DNA of 64,000 bases, taken from positions 124,001 to 188,000 of the forward strand of contig NZ_JACCCO010000002.1 of assembly GCF_013409935.1 (NCBI RefSeq), read 5' to 3'. The DNA comes from Streptosporangium sandarakinum. Lineage in GTDB: Bacteria > Actinomycetota > Actinomycetes > Streptosporangiales > Streptosporangiaceae. Every line of letters begins with the position of its first letter. Position 1 is the first letter of the stretch. Shown here one piece after another: positions 8,575 to 16,267 of the stretch. Position numbers and translations under genes: made by a program. The notes under the pieces were generated by a model. That model saw only the letters and a program-made list of their open reading frames with translations, was not told the origin of the DNA and did not search any database.

Positions 8575-8670
8575 CGGCGGCGACCCGTTCTCCGCTCCGG
8601 GTGGATCGCCGTGGTGCCGGAAAGGTCGAGCGGAACGTACGGCCGCGGCGGCGACCGCGACGAGGGCGCG

Positions 8671-9363
8671 TCAGTCGGCCAGCGCGAAACCGGCCGCCGC
8701 CTCCGCGTGCAGCCGGGCGCTCGGCAGCAGCGGGACGGCGGCGTCCTTCTCGGTGATCAGGAGTTCGATCTCCGTGCAGCCGAGGATGACGCCTTCGGCC
8801 CCGTCGGCTGCGAGATCGGCGACGACCTGGGCGTAGGCGTCCCTGGACGACTCCCGGAGCACCCCGCGCACCAGCTCGTCGAAGATCACGCGATGGACCA
8901 GCTCCCGCTGCTCACGCCGCGGGACGACCACGTCGAGGCCGTGGGCGGCCAGCCGGTCCCGGTAGAAGGGCTGTTCCATGGTGAAGCGGGTGCCCAGCAG
9001 ACCGACCTTGCGCATCCCCCTGGCGCGGACCTCCGTGCCCACGGCGTCGGCGATGTGCAGCACGGGCACGCTCGCGGCCCGCGCCACGTCGTCGCTCACC
9101 CGGCTGAAGGTGTTGCTGCAGACGAGCAGGACCTCGGCGCCGAGATCCTCCAGTTTCCGGCCGGCGTCGGTCAGCAGGGTGCTCACCTCGTCCCAGCGGC
9201 CGGCGAAGACGAGGTCCTCGACGGTCGTGTAGTCGACCGACCAGATGAGGCTGTTGGCGGAATGGCTGCCGCCGAGTCGTTCGCGTACCCGCCGGTTGAT
9301 GACCTGGTAGTAGATCACCGTTGATTCCCAGCTCAATCCGCCGATGAGACCGATGGCGCGCAT
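8671..9363 (-). CDS. Aspartate/glutamate racemase family protein
   Basis: A 230-residue cytoplasmic enzyme with the Asp/Glu racemase fold: N-terminal IGLIGGLSWEST (4-15), first catalytic region VCSNTFSR (81-88) and second region GCTEIE (195-200) with Cys196. Position 83, a catalytic Cys in classical racemases, is Ser. The YgeA subgroup carries Thr there, so a one-cysteine, stereo-biased enzyme is possible. ATG 9363 has GGAG five bases upstream; the long upstream extension of the frame is not coding. It is last in the ddl-murF operon, after a 133-base gap. It probably supplies a D-amino acid for cell-wall precursors. Confidence 0.85.
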   Translation of the reverse strand: MRAIGLIGGLSWESTVIYYQVINRRVRERLGGSHSANSLIWSVDYTTVEDLVFAGRWDEVSTLLTDAGRKLEDLGAEVLLVCSNTFSRVSDDVARAASVPVLHIADAVGTEVRARGMRKVGLLGTRFTMEQPFYRDRLAAHGLDVVVPRREQRELVHRVIFDELVRGVLRESSRDAYAQVVADLAADGAEGVILGCTEIELLITEKDAAVPLLPSARLHAEAAAGFALAD

Positions 9364-9496
9364 GGAACTCCGTTTTCTGTGGTCTGCGCCGGCACACCGA
9401 TCGGTGCCGGCCGTGATGACGGTGCCGTCACCGGCCCGGCGGTGCGTCGGCAGGGACTTTCCCGGCCCGCTCGGTCCTTGGGCGGCGCGCCGGCGG

Positions 9497-10876
9497 TCAG
9501 GCGCCGGCCAGTGCGCGGGCGCAGGCACCGAGCCCGATCTCGCTGGAGGCTTTGATGAACACCACGTCTCCCGGTTCGAGAAGCGCGGTGGCCAGCTTGA
9601 GGGCCTGGGCCGCGTCTTCGGCGGTGTGGACGGCCACACCCAGGTTCGGGGACTTCGCGGCCTCCGCCATCGCGAGCGGGTCTCCTGTTCCGACCGTGAT
9701 CAGCGCGTCGAAGCGGAGGTCGGCGACGAGCCGGCCGATCTCGGTGTGCCGGGCGCGGGAGGTGTCCGCCTGCTGCCCCATCGCGCCGAGTACGGCGACG
9801 GTACGGCGGGTGCCGGCCAGGGCCTTCGCCGCCCGCAGTCCGGCCCGCATGGATTCGGGGTTGGCGTTGTAGGCGTCGTTGACGATGGTGATGCCGTCAG
9901 GGCGTTCGGTGATCTCCAGCCGGCCCGCGGAGCGCCGCCGTGCGGCGTTCAGCCCGTCGGCGATCTCGGTGGCGTCCAGGCCGAGTGCGGTGGCGACGGC
10001 GGCGGCGGCCAGGGCGTTGCTCACCTGGTGCTCGCCTATGAGGTCGAGTTCGACCGGGGCGCGGCCGGAGGGCGTCACCAGCTCGAATGCCGTTCGCGCC
10101 CGGTCGCCCATCCGCACGTCTTCGGCTCGTACCCGCGCCTGCGGTGACCTGCCGTACAACAGGATCTGGGCTCTGGTGCGACCGGCCATGCCCAGGACGT
10201 ACGGGTCGTCGGCGTTGAGCAGGGCGAACCCGTCCGCCGGAAGTGCCTCGACCAGCTCGCCCTTGGCCTCGGCGACGTCGGCCGGCCCGGTTCCCATGCG
10301 TTCCAGGTGTGCGGTGCCGACGTTGAGCACCAGCCCGACCTGGGGTGGTGCGATCCCGGTCAGATATGTCAGGTCGCCTTTTCGGCCTGCGCCCATTTCC
10401 AGCACCAGGTATCGGGTGGCGGCATCGGCGCGCAGCACGGTGAGTGGCAGGCCGAGCTCGTTGTTGAACGACCTGTCGGTGGCGACCGTCGCGGCGTGTC
10501 TTTCGAGTATCTGGGCCAGCAGGTCCTTGGTCGTTGTCTTGCCCACGGAGCCGGTCAGGCCGATCACGGTCGGGCTGATGTGTTCGAGCAGGTGCCTGGC
10601 CAGCAGGCCGAGCGCGAGCTGGACGTCCTGGACCACGAGGGCGGGCGCGCCGGCGGGCCTCAGGGTCAGCGCGGCGACGGCGCCGGCTGCGATGGCGCCG
10701 GCCGCGTAGTCGTGGCCGTCAACGCGGGTGCCGACCGTCGCGGCGAACAGGCCGCCGGGCACCACCTCGCGGGAGTCGACCGCTGCGGGTGCCGTCACCA
10801 GCGCCCGCTGGTCGCGCACGTCGTACATGTTTGCGCCGACGACCTGCGCGATCTTGTTCAGCGTCATGGGGATCAT
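9497..10876 (-). CDS. murF: UDP-N-acetylmuramoyl-tripeptide--D-alanyl-D-alanine ligase (MurF)
   Basis: A 459-residue Mur ligase with N-terminal domain (DSREVVPGGLF at about 34-44), central ATPase domain with P-loop TGSVGKTTT (108-116), SFNNELGLP (136-144) and EMGAGRKGD, and a C-terminal domain with NDAYNANPESM. It adds a D,D-dipeptide to UDP-MurNAc-tripeptide in the cytoplasm. Its ATG overlaps the ddl stop as ATGA, so dipeptide synthesis and attachment are coupled. The housekeeping murF of actinobacteria normally sits in the dcw division cluster. This copy, outside that cluster and beside a regulatory system, is probably an additional specialised one. Confidence 0.92.
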   Translation of the reverse strand: MIPMTLNKIAQVVGANMYDVRDQRALVTAPAAVDSREVVPGGLFAATVGTRVDGHDYAAGAIAAGAVAALTLRPAGAPALVVQDVQLALGLLARHLLEHISPTVIGLTGSVGKTTTKDLLAQILERHAATVATDRSFNNELGLPLTVLRADAATRYLVLEMGAGRKGDLTYLTGIAPPQVGLVLNVGTAHLERMGTGPADVAEAKGELVEALPADGFALLNADDPYVLGMAGRTRAQILLYGRSPQARVRAEDVRMGDRARTAFELVTPSGRAPVELDLIGEHQVSNALAAAAVATALGLDATEIADGLNAARRRSAGRLEITERPDGITIVNDAYNANPESMRAGLRAAKALAGTRRTVAVLGAMGQQADTSRARHTEIGRLVADLRFDALITVGTGDPLAMAEAAKSPNLGVAVHTAEDAAQALKLATALLEPGDVVFIKASSEIGLGACARALAGA

Positions 10877-11829
10877 GAGCCGCTCCTGGCGAGCGCGAGG
10901 TCGATGAGGCGGCGCAGCAGGTCCGGGTACGGGACGCCGCTGGCGGCCCAGGCCTTGGCGTAGACGGAACGGGAGGTGAAGCCGGGCATGGTGTTGATCT
11001 CCAGCACGTACAGGCGTCCCGTGTCCTCCTCGTAGAGGAAGTCGACACGGGCCAGGCCGTAGCCACCGATCGTCCGGAAGGCGCGCAGGGCCAGCTCCCG
11101 CACGTTTCCGGTCACCCGTTCGGGCAGCGCGGCGGGGATGACGGCGATCTCGGCCGGGCTGAGGTACTTGGCCTCATAGTCGAGCCAGTCACCGGGCGCG
11201 GTGAGTTCGCCGGGCACCGAGGCATCGGGGGTGTCATGGCCGCCGAGCACGCCGCAGATGAGCTCGCGTGCGGTCACGCCCTGCTCGACGATGACCACCC
11301 GGTCGTAGGCCAGGGCCAGTTCCACGCCCGCGCGCAGCTCATCCATGGAGGTGACACGTGAGATGCCGATGGAGGAGCCCATACTGGCTGGTTTGACGTA
11401 CATCGGCCAGTCGAGCGGCTTCACCAGCCCCTGGTGGTCGGTGGTGGTGCGCCATTCGTGGCCGGTGAACCACACATGTGGGGTGGTCGGAATGTCCTCT
11501 GCCAGGAATGCGCGCCGCATCGCGACCTTGTTCATGGCCACGGCCGATGCCAGGACGCCGCAGCCCACGTACGGGATGCCCAGCGTCTCCAGGTGCCCCT
11601 GGACGACGCCGTCCTCGCCGAACGGCCCGTGCAGCACGGGGAAGACCACGTCCGCCAGATCGCGTCGCAGCTGCGTCGGCCACCTGCCCTGCCGGTCGAT
11701 GATGACGGCGAAGGGCTCGTACAGATCCCTCGGCAGAGCATCGAGCACGGCCTGCGCCGACTGCAGCGACACCTCATGCTCGGCGGACGGTCCGCCCGCC
11801 AGCACTGCCACGCGGATGCGTTCGGTCAC
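10873..11829 (-). CDS. ddl: D-alanine--D-alanine ligase family protein
   Basis: A 318-residue ATP-grasp ligase: N-terminal AGGPSAEHEVSLQSA with Glu17, VLHGPFGEDG (65-74), KPASMGSSIG (146-155), an omega-loop EAKY with Tyr222, and the C-terminal LEINTMPGFT metal-binding motif. The Tyr in EAKY marks D-Ala-D-Ala ligases; VanA-type depsipeptide ligases lack it, so glycopeptide-type D-Lac resistance is not supported. GTG 11829 begins the operon ddl-murF-racemase. The inverted copy of the two-component control region lies 60-138 bases upstream, suggesting induction by that system. Confidence 0.92.
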   Translation of the reverse strand: MTERIRVAVLAGGPSAEHEVSLQSAQAVLDALPRDLYEPFAVIIDRQGRWPTQLRRDLADVVFPVLHGPFGEDGVVQGHLETLGIPYVGCGVLASAVAMNKVAMRRAFLAEDIPTTPHVWFTGHEWRTTTDHQGLVKPLDWPMYVKPASMGSSIGISRVTSMDELRAGVELALAYDRVVIVEQGVTARELICGVLGGHDTPDASVPGELTAPGDWLDYEAKYLSPAEIAVIPAALPERVTGNVRELALRAFRTIGGYGLARVDFLYEEDTGRLYVLEINTMPGFTSRSVYAKAWAASGVPYPDLLRRLIDLALARSGS

Positions 11830-11888
11830 GGTCGATCAGCCTTTCTTCGGTGGTACGGAGACAGCCGGACCCGCTGCTGGGGAACAGG

Positions 11889-11967
11889 CGCCGGTCGACC
11901 TCGTTCACTGTCGGCCGGCCGTGTCCCCGCCTCGTCCGCGCCGTGTCATGGTCGTGTCACGGTCGCG
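11889..11967 (-). promoter_or_regulatory. Inverted-duplicate control region, copy B
   Basis: The reverse complement of 11906-11967 is identical to 5795-5856. On the minus strand it reads towards ddl just as copy A reads towards the response regulator. The two TGACACG half-sites lie at 11953-11959 and 11942-11948, about 113 bases upstream of the ddl start. The surroundings differ, so only the control region was duplicated or conserved. Confidence 0.75.
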
Positions 11968-12077
11968 GCGGCCGTCGTCATCTCGACTCGATGAGCCTGG
12001 TGATCTTCAGGGTGCGGTCGGTGAGCCCGGTGAGGTCCTCGGCGGGCAAGGGCGTCCGCTCCCGGGGCCGGGGTGCC

Positions 12078-12122
12078 GGCTCCCCCGGCCCCGGCTCCCC
12101 CGGCCCCGGCTCCCCCGGCCCC
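12078..12122. repeat. Three tandem copies of a 15-bp GC unit
   Basis: The unit GGCTCCCCCGGCCCC is repeated exactly three times, followed by a decayed fourth copy. It lies in the 250-base gap upstream of the next gene, and no domain is recognised in any frame. Probably slippage-prone noncoding DNA. Confidence 0.8.
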
Positions 12123-12214
12123 GGGTTCTCCGGCGGCGGGGCGGGCGTGGCTCGGCGAGATTGTCGGTGGTGCGCCCTACCATGAGCCGTCTCACGGGAA
12201 GGGACGCTGCATCG

Positions 12215-12688
12215 ATGCCGGAGCCGCTGAATTCGCCGACAGTGCCGTTGCTGGTCACCACCGATCTGCCGCCGGATACCGACCTGGCGGAGTTCGGCCG
12301 CGTCGTGGCCGACGCGGTGCGCACCCTCACCTGCGAGGAGGGGGTCTCACATGAGGGGTTCCTGCGGGGTGGGGTGTTCTGGCTGGATCCGCCGCGTCCG
12401 GGTGGCCCGGGTGCGGCGCCGGTTGCGGCCGGTGAGCTGCGGTTCGCGGCGCTGATCGGTCATCTGTCGGTGCCGGGGATGCGGGCGACGGCGCGGGAGG
12501 TGGCCGCCCGCGCCCGGAAGGTGATCACGCGGGCGGTGGCGGCGCGTTACGGTGACCTGGGCAGTCCGGCGGCGGTGCTGGCGATCCGCGCCGAGGATGT
12601 GGGTGAGCGCACTCCCCCGTCGGCGGTCGTGGTCGCCACGGGCGGCGCGGCGGCCGAACCGGCCGTGGCCGTTCGGGCCTACGCCTGA
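12215..12688 (+). CDS. Hypothetical protein, 157 residues
   Basis: I do not recognise this protein. It is soluble and acidic at the N-terminus (TTDLPPDTDLAEFGRVV), with an amphipathic region ATAREVAARARKVITRAVAARYG at about 85-107 and a hydrophobic C-terminal strand. ATG 12215 follows GGGAAGGGA about ten bases away; ATG 12182 in the same frame is an alternative. Third-position G+C is high, as in neighbouring genes, which supports coding. It stands between the ddl operon and the L7/L12-like gene, at the right edge of the accessory segment. Confidence 0.6.
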   Translation: MPEPLNSPTVPLLVTTDLPPDTDLAEFGRVVADAVRTLTCEEGVSHEGFLRGGVFWLDPPRPGGPGAAPVAAGELRFAALIGHLSVPGMRATAREVAARARKVITRAVAARYGDLGSPAAVLAIRAEDVGERTPPSAVVVATGGAAAEPAVAVRAYA

Positions 12689-12760
12689 TGTCTCCCGGAG
12701 TCCGGGTGGCCGGGCCGTGCGGGAAAGCACCCGAGACGGTCAGGACGGTGCGGGGCCGAG

Positions 12761-13228
12761 TCAGTCGAGGGAGTCGACGAAGCGCTCGGCGTCGGCCTCG
12801 TCCATGCCGGTCTCTCCCCTGACGAGGAACACCGCCTGCTCGGCGCGGCCGGCGGCCTTGAGGTGGCGGACGCGGGTGGCCAGGTCGGCCGCGGGCTGCG
12901 GAGCGGCGACCGGGCCGGGCGCGGCGGGGCCGGGGTGGAGGGGGGCGCGGTACGGCGGGCGCCCCGCGGCGAGGTCGTCGGTGTAGCGTTTGGCGTCGGC
13001 CAGGCCGAGACCGGTCTGCTCGCGGACGAGTTTGACGGCCTGGATGGTCTTGCCCGCGGTGATCAGGCTGGTGGCCTGGCGGTGCAGTTCGGCGGGGTCG
13101 AGCCGCGGCCGGGGGGCCGATGTGACGGAGCCGCGGTTGGCCCGGCGGATCACCCCGATGAGGAACGCGGCCGGTACCGCGAGCAGCGCGACCAAGATGA
13201 TCAGTTCGGTGGGCCCGAGGTTCGCCAT
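12761..13228 (-). CDS. Membrane-anchored protein with two L7/L12-like segments
   Basis: A 155-residue protein. Residues 7-26 are one hydrophobic helix. Two separate stretches then resemble the ribosomal L7/L12 C-terminal domain: IQAVKLVREQTGLGLADAK (about 60-78) and QAVFLVRGETGMDEADAE (about 132-149), joined by a Pro/Ala-rich linker. It looks like an internally duplicated version of the 93-residue protein at 3213-3494. It is divergent from the tyrosine recombinase gene at 13529. Role unknown; a membrane-tethered interaction domain is inferred from L7/L12, which recruits GTPases on the ribosome. Confidence 0.75.
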   Translation of the reverse strand: MANLGPTELIILVALLAVPAAFLIGVIRRANRGSVTSAPRPRLDPAELHRQATSLITAGKTIQAVKLVREQTGLGLADAKRYTDDLAAGRPPYRAPLHPGPAAPGPVAAPQPAADLATRVRHLKAAGRAEQAVFLVRGETGMDEADAERFVDSLD

Positions 13229-13528
13229 GGCGTGATCGTACGCCCGGCGCCGGGACGGCGAGGAGGGTACCGGGGCAGGCCGCTCCGATTCCCCCGCCCT
13301 CCCCTCCCCGCCTTCCTCCGGGCGGCCAGGAGGGGCGGACTGTGACGGGGACGCCGACGGGGGCCGCCGGGAGGAAGGTGGGTTCTCCTGCCCGTCGGGG
13401 CCTTCTCCGGTGAGCCTTCTCCGGTGGGTCTCCGCCGGGGTGCGGCCGCCGGTGGGCGAAGGCGGGGACGGTTGTCGGCGCCGGCCGGTACGGTCAGTGG
13501 TGATCGAGGAAGGGTGCCTGCGAAGACC

Positions 13529-14659
13529 ATGCGGCCAGCGGAGCTGAATCGTCTCACCGTGCAAGAGTCGGCCGATCGGTATGTGGAGCTGATCCGGGCC
13601 AAGACGTCGACGGGTGCGCTGTCACCGTCGACGGCGGAGGTGTACGCGCGCGACGTCGTCACGTTCGTGCGCCTGGCCGGTGAGGAGGTGGTGCTGGACG
13701 ACCTGACGGGTGAGGACGTCGACGCGGTGCTTCTGGCCTTCGCCCGCAAGCCCGACGGGCGGCGCGCCGAGCCGGACGGCCGCCTGCAGTCGGCCTCCTC
13801 CCAGGCGCGTTTCCGCCGGTCGGTGTCGGCGTTCTTCAAGCACGCGGCGCTGGCGGGCTGGGTGCAGGTCGACCCGATGACGTCGTCGACGGTGACGGCC
13901 AGGGAACGCGGGGGGCTTTCGGCGCAGCGGCGGGCGCTGACGCGTGAGCAGGCCCAGGGGCTGGTCGGCGCGGCCCGCCGGCTGGGAACGCCCGGACAGG
14001 AGACGGCCGAGCCGGCCGCCGCTCAGGGGGTGCGGCGGGTGCGGCGCGACCAGCGCACCGAGATGCGTGACGCGCTGATCGTGCTGCTTCTGACCGCGGT
14101 GGGGCCGCGGGTGTCGGAGCTGGTGCGCGCCAACGTGGAGGACTTCTACACCAACGACGGCGTGCGGTACTGGCGGATCTTCGGCAAGGGCGGCAGGACG
14201 CGGGACGTGCCGCTGCCGGCCGATGTGGCGGAGGTGCTGGACGGATACCTGCTGCGGGGCCGTCCCGCGACGCCGGAGAAGGCGCTGCTGCTGTCGTGGC
14301 GGGGGCGGCGGCTGGCGCGGGGGGACGTGCAGGCGGTGATCGACCGGGTACAGCGGTGGGTGGAGGCCGACCGGCGCCGGTCGGTGACGCCGCACGGGCT
14401 GCGCCACACCACCGCCACGCATCTTCTGGCCGACGCGGTGGACATGGACGCGGTGCGGCGGGTGCTGGGGCACAGCGACCTGGCGACGCTGGGCCGCTAC
14501 CGCGATGAGCTGCCCGGAGAACTGGAGGTGGCGATGCGGTCCCATCCGCTGCTGCGCCCGGCGCGCCGCGGCGCAACGGAAGTCCCGCCGTCCGCTGTTC
14601 CGCTCCCCCCGGAGGTGGGTGGGTCAGGCCAGCAGTTCCCCGACGAGGTCGCGCAGTGA
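13529..14659 (+). CDS. Tyrosine recombinase, XerC/XerD-like
   Basis: A 376-residue recombinase with core-binding domain (about 10-115), a variable linker (about 150-175) and a catalytic domain carrying Arg194 (GPRVSEL), Lys220 (GKGGR), His289-x-x-Arg292 (HGLRH), His315 (LGHSD) and Tyr324 (GRYRD). The Pro-rich tail after 345 is unusual. ATG 13529 is chosen; GTG 13514 in frame is possible. It shares only the family motifs with the recombinase at 3650-4669, so they are not a recent duplication. The last 36 bases overlap the 3' end of the opposing small gene. Confidence 0.87.
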   Translation: MRPAELNRLTVQESADRYVELIRAKTSTGALSPSTAEVYARDVVTFVRLAGEEVVLDDLTGEDVDAVLLAFARKPDGRRAEPDGRLQSASSQARFRRSVSAFFKHAALAGWVQVDPMTSSTVTARERGGLSAQRRALTREQAQGLVGAARRLGTPGQETAEPAAAQGVRRVRRDQRTEMRDALIVLLLTAVGPRVSELVRANVEDFYTNDGVRYWRIFGKGGRTRDVPLPADVAEVLDGYLLRGRPATPEKALLLSWRGRRLARGDVQAVIDRVQRWVEADRRRSVTPHGLRHTTATHLLADAVDMDAVRRVLGHSDLATLGRYRDELPGELEVAMRSHPLLRPARRGATEVPPSAVPLPPEVGGSGQQFPDEVAQ

Positions 14660-14974
14660 GCGGTCGCGGGCGCCGGTCAGGGCGCCGGCGGCGTCGCTTT
14701 CCAGCAGGGCGATGAGGGTGTGGACGATGAAGGCGGCGTCGGTTCCGGGGCGGGCCTGGGCGACGAGGTCGGTGAGGTGGCGCAGCGTCTGGTGGGTGAG
14801 CCCGGCGGGGCGGCGCGGATTCCCGGGTGTTCCGGGGTGGTGGGGGCGCGGGTGGGCGCGGTCCAGCAGCAGGGCGGCGATGCGTTCGGCGGGTCCGGCG
14901 GCCGGTGCGGCGGGCGCGGGGCCTGGGCGGCCTGGGCCGGGCGGTGGAAGGGATGTGGCGGTGTGGTCGTTCAT
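14624..14974 (-). CDS. Hypothetical protein, 116 residues, 3' overlap with recombinase gene
   Basis: A small protein with a Pro/Ala-rich N-terminal third and a helical C-terminal part (LTHQTLRHLTDLVAQARPG, AAFIVHTLIALLESD, RSLRDLVGELLA). I do not recognise the family. ATG 14974 has GGGGAG six bases upstream, a good ribosome site that favours a real gene. It is tail-to-tail with the recombinase and shares its last 36 coding bases with it, so its C-terminus and the recombinase tail constrain each other. Confidence 0.6.
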   Translation of the reverse strand: MNDHTATSLPPPGPGRPGPAPAAPAAGPAERIAALLLDRAHPRPHHPGTPGNPRRPAGLTHQTLRHLTDLVAQARPGTDAAFIVHTLIALLESDAAGALTGARDRSLRDLVGELLA

Positions 14975-15175
14975 CGCTTCTCCCCTCTGGGGCGCACCCA
15001 GCGGCATAGGCCCATGATTTTACTGTTCTCCCCCGTTTTCGTCGCCGGGGGCGGCCGTGTGACGGGCCCGCCGATGTCACCGGGCGCCGCCCGGGGGCGG
15101 TCCGGCGTGGCCGTGCCTCGCGGGGGAAGCCGCCGCGGGCGCCGGGGCGAAAAGCCGTAAGGGGGGTTCGCCGGG

Positions 15176-16201
15176 TCACAGTCCCAGGGCGGCCCGGGTC
15201 AGCGCCCGGCACCGGGCCGGGTCGGTGAGCACCTCGGCCGAGCCGGTGAGCTGGTCGATCGATCCGCCGGGCGGCAGCGCCCGTACCCGCGGGTCGGTGA
15301 TCGCGGCGGTGAACGTCTCGGCGAGTCCTTCGGCCTCCTCGGCCGGTGAGCGCCGCCCGGCCGTCGTCGCGGTGCCGGTGGCCGTCGCGGTGCCGGGCGG
15401 CGCGGCGGGTGAGCGTTCGCGCAGGGCCGCCACCTGACGCCAGGCCCGCCGCAGGTGGTCCCGGCGCAGGGACCGGTCTCCGGTGGCCAGCGCCGCCGCC
15501 AGCGCGTCGGCGGTCTCGGCCGCGCCCGGCAGCCGGGCGAACGCGCTGCCCAGCCATCTGTCGTACGGGGGCCAGCGCCGCCGCGTCAGCAGCGCCAGGC
15601 GCATCAGGTCGCGGGCCAGGCCCGCGGTGAGCGCCGCCGCTCCCAGCTCGTCGCCGACCTCCGAGCAGCGGGCGGCGTGGCCGTACCCCGCGGCCAGGCG
15701 CCGCCACTGGGCGGCCAGCACGTAACGCTCCACGTCGGGCGGATACCGGCGCAGCGCCTGGCGGGCGCGGCCCAGCAGACCGGCGTCGTCGCGGAAGACC
15801 TCCCCGCCGCAGGTGCCGGCCAGCCGCTGCCAGGGAACGGCCAGCCAGTCCAGCGGCCCGATCGGCCGCAGCGGGTCGAAGCCGAGCCGCGCCACGAGCC
15901 AGGCCCCCGTCTCGGCGACCTCCACGCCGCCGGTGCCGAGGGTGACGGGGCGGCCGCCGTAGGAGGGCGGCAGGGCGTGGCCCAGTGTGGCGCGCACCGC
16001 TTCGCTCTGGCCGGGGCCGGTGAGCACCACCAGCCGGACTCCGTGCCGCGGGCCGGCCGAGGCGGGGGTGTCGAAGGACAGGACCTCCGAACCCTCCCCC
16101 AGCAGGGCCGCGGCGTGCGGCACGCCCGCCAGCGCGGGGCCGGCGACCTGCTCGTAGAAGCCACGGGAAAGCGGTAACCCGGGAACGAAATCGAACATCA
16201 T
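15176..16201 (-). CDS. DUF4037 domain-containing protein
   Basis: A 341-residue protein. The start FVPGLPLSRGFYEQVAGP and the segment HAAALLGEGSEVLSFDT (about 25-41) fit the nucleotidyltransferase-like N-terminus of DUF4037 proteins, and helical repeats follow (ERYVLAAQWRRLA, GDRSLRRDHLRRAWRQV). The usual acidic motif after SFDT is replaced here by SAGPRHGV, so catalytic capacity is uncertain. The start is MM at 16201/16198; an upstream ATG at 16237 is less likely. A repeated Thr-Ala linker (about 273-282) is low complexity. Function unknown. Confidence 0.75.
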   Translation of the reverse strand: MMFDFVPGLPLSRGFYEQVAGPALAGVPHAAALLGEGSEVLSFDTPASAGPRHGVRLVVLTGPGQSEAVRATLGHALPPSYGGRPVTLGTGGVEVAETGAWLVARLGFDPLRPIGPLDWLAVPWQRLAGTCGGEVFRDDAGLLGRARQALRRYPPDVERYVLAAQWRRLAAGYGHAARCSEVGDELGAAALTAGLARDLMRLALLTRRRWPPYDRWLGSAFARLPGAAETADALAAALATGDRSLRRDHLRRAWRQVAALRERSPAAPPGTATATGTATTAGRRSPAEEAEGLAETFTAAITDPRVRALPPGGSIDQLTGSAEVLTDPARCRALTRAALGL

Positions 16202-16267
16202 TTCGTCTACTCTGCCGTTTCGCGGTGCCGTCCGCACCGGGTTTTCCCCCGCGCCTCCCCGGGCGGG

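Noticed and set aside
5896-11829. A vancomycin-type vanRS/vanHAX resistance cluster
   Set aside because: The Ddl omega loop carries EAKY with Tyr222, the mark of D-Ala-D-Ala ligases, and no D-lactate dehydrogenase (VanH), VanX dipeptidase or VanY is present. Only the regulatory logic is similar.
12078-12122. Tandem 15-bp units as a CRISPR array or iteron origin
   Set aside because: The units are directly adjacent with no spacers, number only three and are extremely GC-rich. No cas or replication gene is near.
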